DNA of 64,000 nucleotides from Enchytraeus crypticus (GCA_905160935.1 CAJHZI010000882.1:1039501-1103500); one strand, 5' to 3'; positions 44,267 to 56,199 are shown, numbered from the stretch's first letter. Numbers and translations are program-made. The notes: generated from the sequence alone by a model not told the origin.

Positions 44267-45391
44267 CTGGGTACATAAACATAGAGCTAACATAGATAGA
44301 GTATCGTCAGTCTGGATGAATACTGTCAGAGATTGTCTGGCAGGGACTCCCGTCTGTAACCTCCTATTTATCACTTAAAGGGGCTACCAACCAGACCATT
44401 CAGCCGAGTGTACAAAATATAACGAATCAATGATGAGTCATTATCTAGCAGTAAGATAATAGGATCGCATACTAATTTTAAATCTTCTTAAAATGTCGAG
44501 AAGAAGTTTTCACTATAGAATTTTTTGTTCGTCATAGAAAGCTGACAGTTAAAGCGTGCAAGTAAATAATAAAGTGAACATCTGAAAGAATAAAGTTAAC
44601 AAATTCCCACTTCATTACATAAAAATGATATAATATAATAATAATATTAATAATAACAATAATAATAATAAATATGACAAAGTGATATAATAATGTGATA
44701 TGACTGATATAACCCTGTTATCTATCGCGTCCTCTTTGTTGGCCCAGTGTTTACTCAATTTCTTATGCACAATTTTTGTTTTATTTTGCACTTACAAGAC
44801 GTACTGAACTTATTACTTAGATTATGATAATGCCTATTTAATTTTATTTGCAATACGTTCATTGATGTGATTACTCTGTTAATTTTGAGAAATAAAACTT
44901 ATTTTCTTCTTCTTCTTTTAAACGTTAAAACTTAAACATTCCTGGGACCCTATGGGTTATCCACTTTTCGTCGACTTATCTTGATTTTGAACCCAGGTCA
45001 TAAGATCGCAGAACGTACTCCACCTATATGCTCGGCCATATTTTCCATTAGTTAAATTAAATATACATCTTTATTTCACCAAAAGTATGGTAGCATAAGT
45101 AAAATAAGTACACAATATAAAGCACAAAGTGACATCATGTTCAGCGAAATGGAACAAAAATATAAAGTGATTGAAACGAAAAGAACATGAAACATCACAC
45201 ACACATGTACTCGAATGTACATACATGTACATTTACATGTACATGTACTTGCATGTGCATGCACATGTAAGCGTGCAATAAACAAATAAATTAATTAAAT
45301 TAGAGAAAATTATAGTCTTTTAATTTTTCAATTATCGCGAATTAATTTTATTATTTATTTAGTTAAATAATTAGCAACTGCAACAACACAC
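44267..45391. other. intron x19/x20
   Basis: AT-rich; short acatgtac palindromic repeats at 45205-45270. No element recognised. Confidence 0.5.
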
Positions 45392-45589
45392 CCGCACTGC
45401 TCTCCATCTTGAGGCAGTTCCTCAAAAGTGTCGATACAGTCGAGAGCTGCGTCCAGAGAACAGTCTTCTATCGGACACTCCTTGGATAGTGAAGCAAACA
45501 TATCCTCCACCACTTCCATACTCCATCCCGTTCCATCAGTGCACGTCTTGTTGATGCTCTTGACACAATTGAATCCTGCCTCCATGATG
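45392..45589 (-). CDS. exon x19: fused six-Cys module
   Basis: The 65 residues have phases 2-2: CVKSINKTC, KEC, then EDCSLDAALDC and EQC. This is the shortest complete six-cysteine copy and a good seed for a family search. The donor is GTGTGT, in a short (AC) stretch. Confidence 0.87.
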
Positions 45590-46174
45590 CTAAAACAATA
45601 CATTTCAGTAGTATAAGTAACAATGTATCGACCAATAGAACAATCAATCTTACATCAAAGTTAAAGTAATTAAAGTTTTCTTTTCAGATTCGTATCAAAT
45701 TAATATGGACTGAAATATTTATTAAAGTTTCAGAAATATAAAATCAAGGAAATCTAAATTCAACAAAAGAAGCGAAAAGCTATTTTAAAAAAAATTCATT
45801 TTTTCATATTATCAGATGTTAACATATCAAATTCTTATGAAATAATCTGAGATCAGTGTGGATTTTCATCGTTGCTTTCTGCTTAGTATCACTCTTTACG
45901 TTTTCAACTTTCGTTGGCATTTTGAAACCACCAACTGTTAGATTAATTTTTAATTTTCTTAACCCAGTTCAAGAATTAATGGATTATTGTGTTAATTGAT
46001 AGATGATAAATATTGTCTTTATTAATTACAATTTTTTATCATAGACCGATGATAAATATTTGTGAATATATTTTAGGGAAATCAAGATTATTCTATAAAG
46101 ATATACTAGTTAATATTTCCAATTTGAATGTTAAATAATAAATCTACATCAGACAGATTTTTTAGATAACGCAC
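45590..46174. other. intron x18/x19
   Basis: No recognised element. Confidence 0.5.
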
Positions 46175-46265
46175 GCGCAGTAAGTTTCAGTGGATTCCGT
46201 TGAGATTAGATTCAGTGATGCGTTAAAGGAGCATCCCGCCGCAACCTTCAGCTCACACTTCGGCA
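46175..46265 (-). CDS. exon x18: second half-module
   Basis: The 29 residues contain PKCELKVAAGC (C-x7-C), the sequon NAS and TYC. The acceptor is gcatattcag and the donor GTGCGT. It pairs with x17 (split codon G+TG). Confidence 0.8.
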
Positions 46266-46697
46266 CTGAATATGCAAATCATTAAATAATATATTTATAT
46301 TTAAGAATGAATAGTGAAAAATCATAAAACAATAAATTAATATTTAAACACATAATTGTATCAATACTAATTATCCTATTATAAACTCTAGGAAAGCTAG
46401 CATAATTATAAGGCATTGCAAATTAGATCAATACTGGAACAAAAACTAAGGGAATTAAGAGAGTGCCGATATATAGTTGTATACAAATTGAATTTTTGTT
46501 TTATTGTATTGTTTTAGATGTATGTGTTTATTCTTATTTAAATTAAATTTATTTCGGACTCTTGATATTTAATAATGAATAATATTAGGTTACAATTTAC
46601 TAGTTTGATTATTAATTAGTGTTATAGACTTTTTATTGAAAAAAATATTTGGCTACATCATTATTATACTAATTGTAATAAATACAGTAACACACAC

Positions 46698-46834
46698 CAG
46701 GGGGAGGTTGAGGTTGACACAGCAGCAGGACTTTGTTGATGATGACGTTGATGGACTGCAGTGTGATGGAAGTCTCATCGTTGTCACAGGCGGCTATCGC
46801 TTGACCGATGCATAAAGATTTGTCCGTTACAATC
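46698..46834 (-). CDS. exon x17: first half-module (plain)
   Basis: The 45 residues contain CIGQAIAAC (C-x7-C), a helix (SINVIINKVLLLC) and exit QPQPPP. The donor GTGTGT was set in phase 1 inside a short GT run; the alternative two bases on would break the frame. The acceptor is gttgtgtag. Confidence 0.81.
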
Positions 46835-46984
46835 CTACACAACAATTCATCATTGATATTACATCTGTAGAAATCGCTGAATAGATAATATGCCAAAGTA
46901 TTGATTTTATTTATTAATTTTAGTCAAAAGTTTTACTTTGCAAATAACGTAAGATGCCTAGGAGTCAAATCTGGATCAATTTCG

Positions 46985-47105
46985 TGTGCTAATATCTCTA
47001 TCTTAGTGCACTGACTATTGGCAGGTCCATGGTATATAACGTCTCCAGTCTGTCTTCCGCGCTCCTCTTTATGTCGACATATGAGTGGGTTAAGAGTGTT
47101 ACACG
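46985..47105 (-). mobile_element. S2 fragment
   Basis: cttagtgcactgactattgg, caggtccatggtatataac and gtcgacatatgagtggg match other S2 copies. Confidence 0.6.
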
Positions 47106-47609
47106 TTGTGAATGAGTTGATTTTACAAATATAAATATAAATATGCAATAATAATAACAATATGGACTTGAGCATTGTTTGCAATCATGATTAACAGGAT
47201 TACCCTAACTACATTTATCATTCCGATATACGTTACCTGATTACTAGAATATTTAACATAAATGAATAGCATTTTAAACAAAGCTCTATTCATATATCGC
47301 TAATCATTGCATAGAAAAGTAATGTATTTTCTATCAAAAGATAACTAAAAGAAATGTATACTGAATTCGCGAGTATTGATATGATCCTATGGTGACTCAT
47401 TGAATTATTAATGCCATGCTAAGTTTATTAAATACTCTTTCCTGAAAAACTGGTACACTCTTGACAACGGTTTGGGTAGAATTTCAACTACACGGCATCA
47501 TACTTATAAGGCAAATGTGCTACCAATTCGGTCAGCAACCAGCATTAAATAATAATAGAAAAGCAAATGTCTAACTAAATAGCGAAGTAGAAAGTAGCTT
47601 AACACGTAC

Positions 47610-47715
47610 TTGCAGATATCAGCTGTGGCTGCCTCGCCATTAGCGATCTTCAAGACAGCTTCTTGGACAGATTTGATGCACTGCTGGGCAACACTAACAT
47701 CACATGTGTCGTTCT
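47610..47715 (-). CDS. exon x16: second half-module
   Basis: The 34 residues contain NDTCDVSVAQQC (C-x7-C), a helix (VQEAVLKIANG) and DIC. It completes EGF module x15 (split codon C+AG). The donor is GTACGT and the acceptor gtgttaacag. Confidence 0.84.
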
Positions 47716-48039
47716 CTGTTAACACGACAGCATAATCATGTTATCTGCATTGATTAGGTAAGTGTAACTTTAAAACTTTGTTTTATGCAAGAAAAAATCT
47801 AGCTGTCTAGTAGAAAAATTCACAGCTAATGTGAATTTAATAAATAAACTAGCTCAGATGGTACTAACGTGATTAAATATATTGTATCGATGGTACTTTG
47901 TGGCCGGTGAAAAGTGGGGTTTTAAAAACTGATAAAAATGTAGAAAGAAATAGAAACTGAATGAAAGTCCGGAAAAACACACAGCCTCTCTATAGTGTCC
48001 ATTAGTAATTGAAAGCTGTAAGATTAATTGAGTTTGTAC

Positions 48040-49510
48040 AAGCGGGTGTTGGATTACGTTAACAGCACAAAATTTTAAGCGACAATCAATTTGGATTTAG
48101 AGCTGGATATTCTACAACCGATGCAATTCTAAGTTGTATAAACATGCTAAAATGGAAAAGGTAATGGACGATTGTTAATGGGTCTCTTTTTGGACTTTTC
48201 CAAGGCATTTGATGCAGTAGATCATAATTTATTGCTAAACAAACTGTGGCATTATGGGTTACGTGGAGTCTCCAATACTTTAAGTCATATCTTGAAGGAA
48301 GATATCAATATACAGTTATTGGAAAGTCGGTTTCTGCAATTCAACCTGTGGTCATGGGCGTACCACAAGGCTCTGTCCTTGGTCCTCTGCTCTTCTTAAT
48401 CTATATTAAAGACATTCAGAATGCCAGCGGTACTGCCGTTCCAAAATTATTTGCTGATGATTCAAATATTTTTGTGAACGCCTGAAATTTGAAAGAATTA
48501 TATGACTCTGCAAATTATGTTTGTAATCTAATTAGTCAATGGTGCAAATGCAATAAGTTAAATATTAACAGCTCTAAATCAGTCTATATTTTATTTTTCC
48601 CAGCAAGAAGGATGAGGAATTTATTGATGTCAATAATTTATCTATTTCACTAGACAATTGTCTTCTCTCTAGAGTATCGAGCACTAAATTTCTCGGGATA
48701 TTGATTGATGACAAGCTAACTTTCAGAGAGCATATTAAACATGTGACCCGTAAAATTAATAGTGTTAATAGTATGCTATATCGGCGCCGTGATTTTATTT
48801 CTAAAAGCTGCCGCAAAGATCTTTTCTTTTCGCTAGTGTACTGTAAAGCTCTATATGGTATTGAAATTTATGGGAATGCTTCGTCTAGTGCGATACACCC
48901 TCTTCATATGTCTATTAACAGATCGTTGCGCACTCTGCAGTACTTGAGTAGATTCTGTACTAATAGAATTTTTTATGCTAATTTCAAAGTCTTGCCTATT
49001 CAGCTTCAGTATAAGCTTTCAATTGGTACATTAATATATAAATGCTTATATTACGAAGGAGCTATGTCAAATTCACTTAGAGAAATGTTCAAGCTCAACG
49101 TCTCTCAGCACTCGTATTCCACCAGACAATCATTAACTAATTATCTATCAATTGAGTCCAGCGCGACTATGTTTAATTCAGTTGTATACACTTGTTATGG
49201 TATCTGGAATAATATTCCACTTTATATTCGTAATGCTTCTACCAAAAATTCTTTTAATAAATTATACAAAGATTATTTAATGAATGGTTGGTGATCACTA
49301 GTTAGTTATTTTCACTTTCATTTACACATGTAATATTTCATTTACGCATGTACCCTTACTTTTTCTATTGTTGTGCATGCTTATTAATGTTTGCTCGGAT
49401 GTTTGCTTTCATTTGATTTTTGTATGATTTCTTTTGCTAGTATCTAATAATTTTTACACGTATGTTGTTTGTCAGTGATTTGGTGTTGATGTTGAAATAA
49501 ATAAATGCAT
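48040..49510 (+). mobile_element. LINE with reverse-transcriptase domain, 5'-truncated and decayed
   Basis: From about 48070 the plus strand codes LSDNQFGFRAGYSTTDAI, then FLDFSKAFDAVDH (motif A Asp), GVPQGSVLGPLLFLIY, and FADDSN (motif C). A 197-residue C-terminal frame follows (48701-49294). Frame changes near 48270 and between 48485 and 48700 show it is dead. The 3' end is ttgaaataaataaatgc near 49490. It is CR1/Jockey-like in type, antisense to the host gene, in the x15/x16 intron. Confidence 0.85.
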
Positions 49511-49734
49511 ATCTCTTAGTTTTGCTTAAATCTCTTAATGCAGCTTTTTGCTTCCCTCTTCAGTATCAGAGATAGAAGACTTCGCAAAACAATTCCAATT
49601 TCGTTGGATTAATTGATATATAACTACTCAATTTTTCTGTATCGATCGTGGATATATACCAAACAGTACTCATTCCTCTCAATCTAATAACAGTTCAACT
49701 ATACATAGAAATTTGTATAGGCGAGTTTCCTTAC

Positions 49735-49973
49735 GGAATTTATCACACATAGCTCCAGTGTATCCAGGGGGACAGACGCAGATGTATCCCACATCCTGTG
49801 GCACACACTTAGCGCCATTAGTGCACTGGTCATCATCACAGGGGTTGTCGCACTGACCGTCCTTGAGGTACTTCTTCTTGAGGTCATCGATGGTCTTATT
49901 CTTGAAGTCCTTCCAGGAGTCAGAGCAGTTGCTCACTGTATCGTTCAGTTTACCGATCTCGTTAGAAATATAC
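49735..49973 (-). CDS. exon x15: half-module plus EGF domain (EGF 2)
   Basis: The 79 residues contain VSNC (first cysteine missing), a Lys/Asp-rich helix and GQC, then NPC, DQC, AKC, YIC, VC and YTGAMC. The donor is GTAAGG and the acceptor gattgatcag lies beside a (CAAT)n tract. Phases are 2-1. Confidence 0.91.
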
Positions 49974-49975
49974 CT

Positions 49976-49976
49976 G

Positions 49977-50012
<36 letters not shown>
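49976..50012. repeat. (CAAT)n
   Basis: Tetranucleotide run directly upstream of the x15 acceptor. Confidence 0.8.
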
Positions 50013-50014
<2 letters not shown>

Positions 50015-50420
50015 TACTTGATGCCCAAATTTCGGTCAAACAGCATGTCAATCATTTAATGGGTCTATGATTTAGTCTATGAATATTGTTATCGAATGAG
50101 AAAAGTATGATTCGCTATAGTACAATATAGGAAGCACAATATAGTGAATAAGTGATCAACTGATTGATTGGCCAACTAATAAAAGTAATCATCTATTACT
50201 TATCATCATCCACTAATACATTAACCAGTATACTATCAGTTACACTAATTTTAATAATTAAATTAAGTTAATCAGTTACACTAATCAGTAAATAACAGCG
50301 AATCTTAAAGATGAACCATAGAATACTTGAATCAGTGTAGAATGAGTTTATACATGGAGAAGCATTTAAAATTTTAAAGATCATATGATTAACTGATTGA
50401 CTACTATTATTACTACTAAC

Positions 50421-50559
50421 CAGCAGATATCATCGAAGCCATTTTGGAATCGATCATCATCGACAGGTGGCTCCACACTCTTAGGCTTGCGTTTTCCGAT
50501 CTTCTTGTCCGGGTGGCTGCACTTCGGCTTCTTCTTCTTAGAGCACAACTTCTTTATTT
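50421..50559 (-). CDS. exon x14: second half-module with basic region
   Basis: The 45 residues contain KKLCSKKKKPKC (C-x7-C), then CSHPDKKIGKRKPKS and an acidic end closing DIC. The strongly basic stretch could bind acidic polysaccharides; it is not taken as a nuclear signal because the protein is secreted in type. The split codons are A+AA and TG+G. Confidence 0.82.
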
Positions 50560-50577
50560 CTGCATATTTAATAGTAA

Positions 50578-50755
50578 AATAATAATAATAAATAATAATA
50601 AAGGTTTAACGTCCGTTTCCTCATCCAGGGATGCTGTCAGGGATGTCCACACAGCACACATCGCTACAGATCAATTCACCCAGATTAATCTGCAAAGGAA
50701 ATGTGCTGAGGAAAAGTTAAGTTCTAAACGAAAGCCAGTAAAAGAAACCATTATT
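50578..50755 (-). mobile_element. SINE-like family S3, inverted
   Basis: (AAT)n tail, then taacgtccgtttcctcatcc, cacatcgctacagatcaatt and gaaatgtgctgaggaaaagt. It starts within 20 bases of the x14 acceptor. Confidence 0.78.
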
Positions 50756-51539
50756 TAAAGTAAAATCTACAATTAAATGTCAGAAATAGCTAATAATTAT
50801 TCAGTAATAGTAGTATTTGCTTATTTTTCATGATTAGATATCAATAGTCCGTGTCGTGACCGACCAAGTTTTTGAAAAATAGACCAACCGTAGACTGCAT
50901 TTGGCTTAAAAGGCGACAAAGTACTAAGATCCAAACGAACGTCAGATAGGGCATTCGGTCTGTGAGCAACTGCGCTCCAGACAATGCTACAAAATTGTCG
51001 AAAAAGAATTGGAAAGTTTAAGTCTATTCGTGTCCCGACCTCAAACTGGGATTCAGGGCAAGATGATGATGATAACAATGGCAGATAAAAGTTAAAGTAG
51101 TTAGAAAGCATCAACTTTCTGTTCCTATCTGCATGAATAAAGAAGGGATCAAATTTAGCGCTTTCTTATTAACTTATTAAGAGGTTTAAAAAGCAGTGGA
51201 GATTGAATTAATTTCGACTGTAAATTTATTCATCCCTATAAAGAATAAAGTATATTCTAAAACAAATGTACATGTATATTCTATAAACATTTAAGTTTAG
51301 TTGAAGAATAGGAATTAATATGCTGTACAAAAAAACTTTCACAGGCATCAAATTTAGAAACCAAATTATTAAAATACCACGTGAGTTCATCAATTTTTGT
51401 GTCGCAATTGCACACTAGGCTCAAAATAAGCCCTTGGCTGCTATTCTGATGAATTATTTAACGTATTATTTTATAATCAAGGCTGTAACACGCATGCTCA
51501 AAATCTTATTGTTAACGAATCTTAATGCTTTACAATATA
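50756..51539. other. intron x13/x14, unassigned part
   Basis: A GC-richer stretch at 50840-51080 may be an old repeat (open on the minus strand for about 95 codons) but matches no family I recognise. Confidence 0.4.
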
Positions 51540-51603
51540 TTAATCAATCAATGAATAAGAATTTAACGTCCGGTTCCTCGCCATAAGGCAATGTCAGGAA
51601 CGT
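51540..51603 (-). mobile_element. family S4 end, inverted
   Basis: (CAAT) tail, gaatttaacgtccggttcct and cgccataaggcaatgtcagg; its right end is about 20 bases from the x13 donor. Confidence 0.75.
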
Positions 51604-51621
51604 TGATAATGACAAACATAC

Positions 51622-51836
51622 TCTTCTTGCAGTCGGACTTGGGTTTCTTTGGTTTCTTGCTCCTCTTGGCATTCCAGCAACCCTTCTCGATGTTCTTGAC
51701 GGGCTCTTGAATGGCGGGCACGTCGCACTGAGCAATGGGCGTGTCACACAGAAGACTTGTCACCGCCTCCACTGTCACATTCGTGCTTTTGCAGCCCTGA
51801 CTCAACGCAACACAGGCCGACACTCGACTGTAGTTC
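51622..51836 (-). CDS. exon x13: first half-module with basic linker
   Basis: The 71 residues contain CVALSQGC (C-x6-C), LLC, AQC and GC, then a Lys/Pro linker (RSKKPKKPKS) ending DCKK. Extra cysteines suggest a second half partly fused in the exon. Phases are 2-1 with donor GTATGT. The His-rich frame upstream of the acceptor is a (GAT)n artefact. Confidence 0.83.
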
Positions 51837-51899
51837 CTGCGTAGTATTAACAATAAATAGTGTAGGAATAGCAATGTAATTGTATTTTTACGTAAATAT

Positions 51900-52135
51900 A
51901 ATGTAGCCGTGATGATGATGACGGTGCTGTTGATGATGATAATGGTGACGACGACGATGATGATGGTGATGGTGGTAGTAGTAGTGAAGGTGATGTTGAT
52001 GTTGATGATGATGACGATGATGACGACAACAAAGACGACGATGACGTCAACGACGACGACGACGATAGCGATGGCGAGGAGATGATGATGATGATGATGA
52101 CGCTGATGATGATGATGATGATGATGATTGAGCAC
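51900..52135. repeat. (GAT/GAC)n trinucleotide block
   Basis: Fills much of the x12/x13 intron; translated His or Ser runs are artefacts. Confidence 0.85.
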
Positions 52136-52500
52136 TTCTTATCTTCAGGTTATGCACCTCATAAACAGCGAGATAAAAAAATGTGCATGTTAAAGGATTT
52201 TGGCTGGTAGAGCATTGCACGGGTTGTTTATGGCTGATTATTATTGCTATTAAATTAAGCACGATTTCAGGTTCCAAAACAATTTCTGTCCTTTTATATT
52301 AGAATGAAACGGAAACTACAAAAATCACAGTAGTTTCCTTCAAATGTCTGTACGAAATCACACCAGCTTAGAAATCAAGTATGGCGATGTAAAAGTATCT
52401 GTGAAGTTTAAAGCCTCCGATCAACAAATTGGGAAAGCTAGACACCCTCAAATTGGCCAGCTATCCAGAGAGGCAGAATTTAAACATAAAATTCACTTAC

Positions 52501-52624
52501 ATGCAAACTTTCTCGTCCAGTTTTCCGGTTTTCATGTTCCACAATTTCGGTTTGGCTGAGGAGAAAGAAGCTTTTAGGCACACCAGAGCAGCTTGTTCAC
52601 ATCCGGTGGGAGGCACTGGGACGG
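52501..52624 (-). CDS. exon x12: second half-module
   Basis: The 40 residues contain PTGCEQAALVC (C-x6-C), a Lys-rich stretch and a closing VC. The acceptor is atttcactgcag and the donor GTAAGT. The split codons are C+CC and AT+G. Confidence 0.82.
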
Positions 52625-53085
52625 CTGCAGTGAAATAACGACAAATATAATGAATAATGAACGCTGAAAAATCATGTAAAATAGTATAAATTAAAAATGT
52701 TAAAAACACAAACAAATTATAAGTATTTCTTCAGCAGCATAATTAGTGACATAGCAATTATTAAAATGGTTATGAAATGAAGAAGCCCATCAAAAGGCCA
52801 TTCAAGTCCGGTTTACTGAAATGGGCTAATGTTTGGTTTCTGGTACTTTAAAAAATTGGAAGTGGGCTGTTTTCGGACTTAAAATAAAACAAGTCCAATC
52901 CGTTATAGCTGTCTTGCACTTAAATTCAACAACGTATACTAAAATAACGGTCCATTTTAATTAATTTTTGAATTAATATTATTATCAGAAATATGCAGAG
53001 AAATTTACAGTAGGCCCTTGGCCTAATATCCTTTGTTTAAACATGCATCATCGTTAGTAACACTTAGGAAATACAGTGAACATAC

Positions 53086-53204
53086 GTTGATCACACTTGA
53101 GCAGCGTGATGATTGGCTGTAGAACGATGTTAACGACGTCTAATTGAGAGTTGGGACAATTCTTCGTCTTCTGCTGAATGCAGATCTTGCTTGACGCAAC
53201 CGCA
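53086..53204 (-). CDS. exon x11: first half-module (plain)
   Basis: The 39 residues contain CIQQKTKNC (C-x7-C), a hydrophobic helix (LDVVNIVLQPIITLL) and KC. Phases are 2-1, the donor is GTATGT and the acceptor gtggtgcag. No long open frame marks it. Confidence 0.81.
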
Positions 53205-53261
53205 CTGCACCACAAAAATATAAGTATTTAGAATTAGTATAATTAATTAATTTATTTATCA

Positions 53262-53945
53262 TTACCATCTTCTTTTGAATCCAAGTTTAACTAGGGTTTG
53301 GATTACAAAGTTCACTAATTCAATTTATTTATTTAGCGTATGCGTTAATCCAGATAGTTGCTTCACTTGTTAGGCAACTTAGCGTAGACAGTCCACCCGG
53401 TAGGAAGGTTAGAGGGCACTCCTCAACGATATGTGTCATGTTTTGCGATTGGTCGCAGTCGCAAAGCGGTAAATCACAAATTTCCCAGCGAAACTCACTT
53501 TCTCTGCATCTACCATGACCCGTACGGAAACGATTCAAATGGCACCAACTTCCTCTGCAGAGATTCATTCCTGGTAGCGCTTGAGACGGATCCTGAACCA
53601 GATGGTGGTATCTAACATCAGCGATTGACCACTCTAATCTTCACTGGGACATAGACGCCAAGGGATCACATTGCTGCAGTATCTCCCAAACAGGATATCG
53701 AGATTTGAGTCTCTTCGGAGGAGGATTAGACAAGTCCAGTGATAAAGGTAGAGCGTAATTTTCACGGACCCTCTGCAGTTGCTTGTGTGTTATCTCCTTA
53801 CGACGGATATGAGGGGGCAATATGTTACAAAGAACTGGGAGCCACGGCGTTGGAGTCGATTTGATTGTCCCAGAAACTATGCGCATGGAGTCATTGAGAC
53901 GCGCATCGACGAGTTTTGTATGAGGCGAACTAATTCAATAATTTA
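53262..53945 (-). mobile_element. LINE C-terminal fragment
   Basis: The minus strand codes MRIVSGTIKSTPTPWLPVLC, then NRFRTGHGRC, CDCDQSQNMTHIVEECPL and PGGLSTL. This is the conserved end of Jockey-like reverse-transcriptase ORFs with a Cys/His motif. The frame shifts between the two parts. An S5-like piece adjoins at 53264-53310. Confidence 0.8.
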
Positions 53946-54066
53946 ATAATACAATAATTTAATAATTCAATAATAATTCAATATTAGTAAATCGATAACT
54001 GATCGCAATAAGTTTAAGAGAACTGATGTGAAATAGCTCACAGAGCTCTAATTGTAGAGAACTTAC

Positions 54067-54151
54067 GAGCAGAAGTTTCCGTAGCTATTGTCGATCAAAG
54101 CCTCAAAAGTGGAATGAATGCACTTGAGAACCTCCTTCTCTTCGCATTGAT
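54067..54151 (-). CDS. exon x10: second half-module
   Basis: The 27 residues contain QCEEKEVLKC (C-x7-C), a short helix and NFC; this is the shortest complete half. The acceptor is gtgtcttgtag and the donor GTAAGT. It completes EGF module x9. Confidence 0.81.
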
Positions 54152-54773
54152 CTACAAGACACAATTTGAAGTAGCAACTTTAGATCTTTAAACGTAGTGC
54201 GGTAAAATATCACTTAGGTGGATTTATAAATAGTCTTACAACAATTCATAATTCATTAATTGTTTGGCTGGGGATTAAGTGATTGACCTCGCAACTCCCA
54301 GGCGACATCACCAATTAATCCAAAGCCGCTCAATTAATCTAAATCTAAAATATAATTTAATTAAACTAAACCCGATCGATAAAATCAAAAAATTGCAACT
54401 ACAATTACACTAACTTGCATAAAATTGCAACAAAAACAATTGCAATAAGTATTCGATACACCATGGAATGCAGGGTTGGTAAAAGGCAAGATTTTATTCT
54501 TTGATTTATTCTTCAGGATTTGAACAAAATCTTGTATTCAAACTATCGAAATGCATAAAAACTATGCCGCCAGTAATGGAAGGTAATTTATAAGCAGCAT
54601 GTCGATATATAAAACAACCCATCCAATCGTAAGCAAGATCTTACAAGCAAGGAACATTAAAACAAAACTGTGGCACATGATATAAAATTAAACTATAGAT
54701 AATGCAATGCTGATTTTGTAATTATATAATTATTGCCATTGGGAAATCTTACGCATATAGATTGTTATTGCGA

Positions 54774-54925
54774 CATAGCCATGGCTGGCGACAATGGCGA
54801 TGACGGTAAGATATTCGACCGCGGATCAGTATCTCAGAGGTTTAGGCACTGGACTCGCCCGTCACTGACATCGCTTTCGAGTGAGGAAACTGACGCTAAC
54901 ATTAGCTTTATAAGCTTTATTATTA
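54774..54925 (+). mobile_element. SINE family S1
   Basis: gtaagatattcgaccgcgga, cgcccgtcactgacatcgct and gaggaaactgacgctaacat; the B box is eroded (gaggtttaggcac). Confidence 0.72.
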
Positions 54926-55011
54926 GTATTATTTTATGTTTCTTATACATTGAGAACTAAAATTGAACCATTAACTTTTATTCGATTAATTTTACTGCTA
55001 CAGTTACAAAC

Positions 55012-55253
55012 CCTGTTCGCAGTTGTCTCCGAGATACTGTTCAGGACACTGGCAGAGATAGGGTAGAGCAGAGCCCTCTGGTGCCTCAGAGCACACTCCT
55101 CCGTTAAGACAAGGCTTGAGGTCACAAGGCTTCTGGCACTGCAGTCCCGTTCTCTTCTGAATCATCTCGTAGATCTTGGTCGTCTTGGTGATCAGAACTC
55201 CGTCACAGGACTTAGTGGCATTCCTCACACACGACAGGATGCTCTCACTAGCA
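55012..55253 (-). CDS. exon x9: half-module plus EGF domain (EGF 1)
   Basis: The 80 residues contain CVRNATKSC (C-x7-C with an NAT sequon) and LQC, then KPC, KPC, GVC, YLC, QC and YLGDNC. It is the first EGF in transcription order. Phases are 2-1, the donor is GTTTGT and the acceptor aaaacgtgcag. Confidence 0.92.
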
Positions 55254-55304
55254 CTGCACGTTTTGTAATTAACTATAGTTATTAATTATCAAAGAAAAGC
55301 AGGT

Positions 55305-55500
55305 AAAACTAATGTTAACGTCAGTTTCCTCACTCGAAAGGGATGTCCGTGACGGGCAATGTCAGTAAAGTACTTAATTGCAATCATTAACATATTCCAT
55401 TGAATCCCAGTTTAACCAGGGTCAGGATACGAATAGACCTTCTCCAATCCTCTCTGTCCCACGCCATATCATCAGTCAATTTCCTATTATCAAAATACTT
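55305..55500. mobile_element. inverted S1 scrap, then S5 fragment
   Basis: tgttaacgtcagtttcctca at 55310, and ttgaatcccagtttaaccag at 55400. Confidence 0.6.
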
Positions 55501-55924
55501 TATTATTAACCCTCCGATAATATTCTAGACAAGATTGTAACTACGGGGTAACATAAGAAGCAGTCTTCCTTAAACGATATACTTGCCATCCTCAGTAGCC
55601 TAAATGGCAGCATTCATCAAATGTGATCAATTGCTTTGTAAAATAACTTTTCTCTCTCTTCCCCTTTTTCGCAGCGCCTTCGCCAATACTTGAAAATTTA
55701 GTTGCAACACTGGTTCAAGCAGTGTTACACAATGAACTATCAGACTATTATCCGAACTCAAACAAAACATGATTTTTGGTAAAGTAGGCGCTAAGTTAAA
55801 TGAGTATAATTATTGATTAAATAAGTATTTCACTGTATATATTGTATAACATTCACCCTCATAAATTTTCATTCAATTTGTAATTTTACTCAAATGACAG
55901 CTTATCATCGCTGAGGATAGTTTC

Positions 55925-55990
55925 AATCAATGGGAATTTAACGTTCAGTTCCTCGCTATATGGCACTGTCAGGGACGTCAACCAGGGACG
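55925..55990 (-). mobile_element. family S4 end, inverted
   Basis: caatcaatgggaatttaacg, cctcgctatatggcactgtc and agggacgtcaa. Confidence 0.65.
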
Positions 55991-56119
55991 TCTTAGACCA
56001 AGGAGAACAAGGTTAATTTTTGCTAAAGCCTAAGCCAATGCTTATATTTTATCTATTTAGTAGATTTGTTATAAGCTGATTGGCATTGCTTTATCAGACA
56101 GGGATTGAGAATGGTTTAC

Positions 56120-56199
56120 CTGCAGAACCCGGTGTTTTGACTTTGCTCAACAGAGTATTCGACTCCCAGTGAGGGCGCTGACCAGCCTCGTAATGATAC
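56120..56199 (-). CDS. exon x8: 3' part of a second half-module split by an extra intron
   Basis: The 26 residues VSLRGWSAPSLGVEYSVEQS plus QNTGFC form the latter part of the half-module begun in x7. The phase 0 entry is unique among module exons. The acceptor is attattgttaag, which is T-rich and formed by the tail of a SINE-like element plus a duplicated AAGGTAT. Donor GTAAAC leaves AG, which pairs with T of x9. Other in-frame acceptors do not fit the phase. Confidence 0.77.

Noticed and set aside
50421-50559. Nuclear localisation signal in KKKKPK
   Set aside because: Every neighbouring exon codes extracellular Cys-rich sequence; the basic run is better read as a linker.
51838-52135. His/Ser-rich minus-strand frame continuous with x13
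   Set aside because: Lies upstream of the x13 acceptor and is a (GAT)n block; the phase-2 acceptor at 51836 fits x12.
56120-56190. Acceptor at gtcag or acgag for exon x8
   Set aside because: Both give phase 1 entry, while x7 ends in phase 0; only ttaag at 56200-56201 joins in frame.
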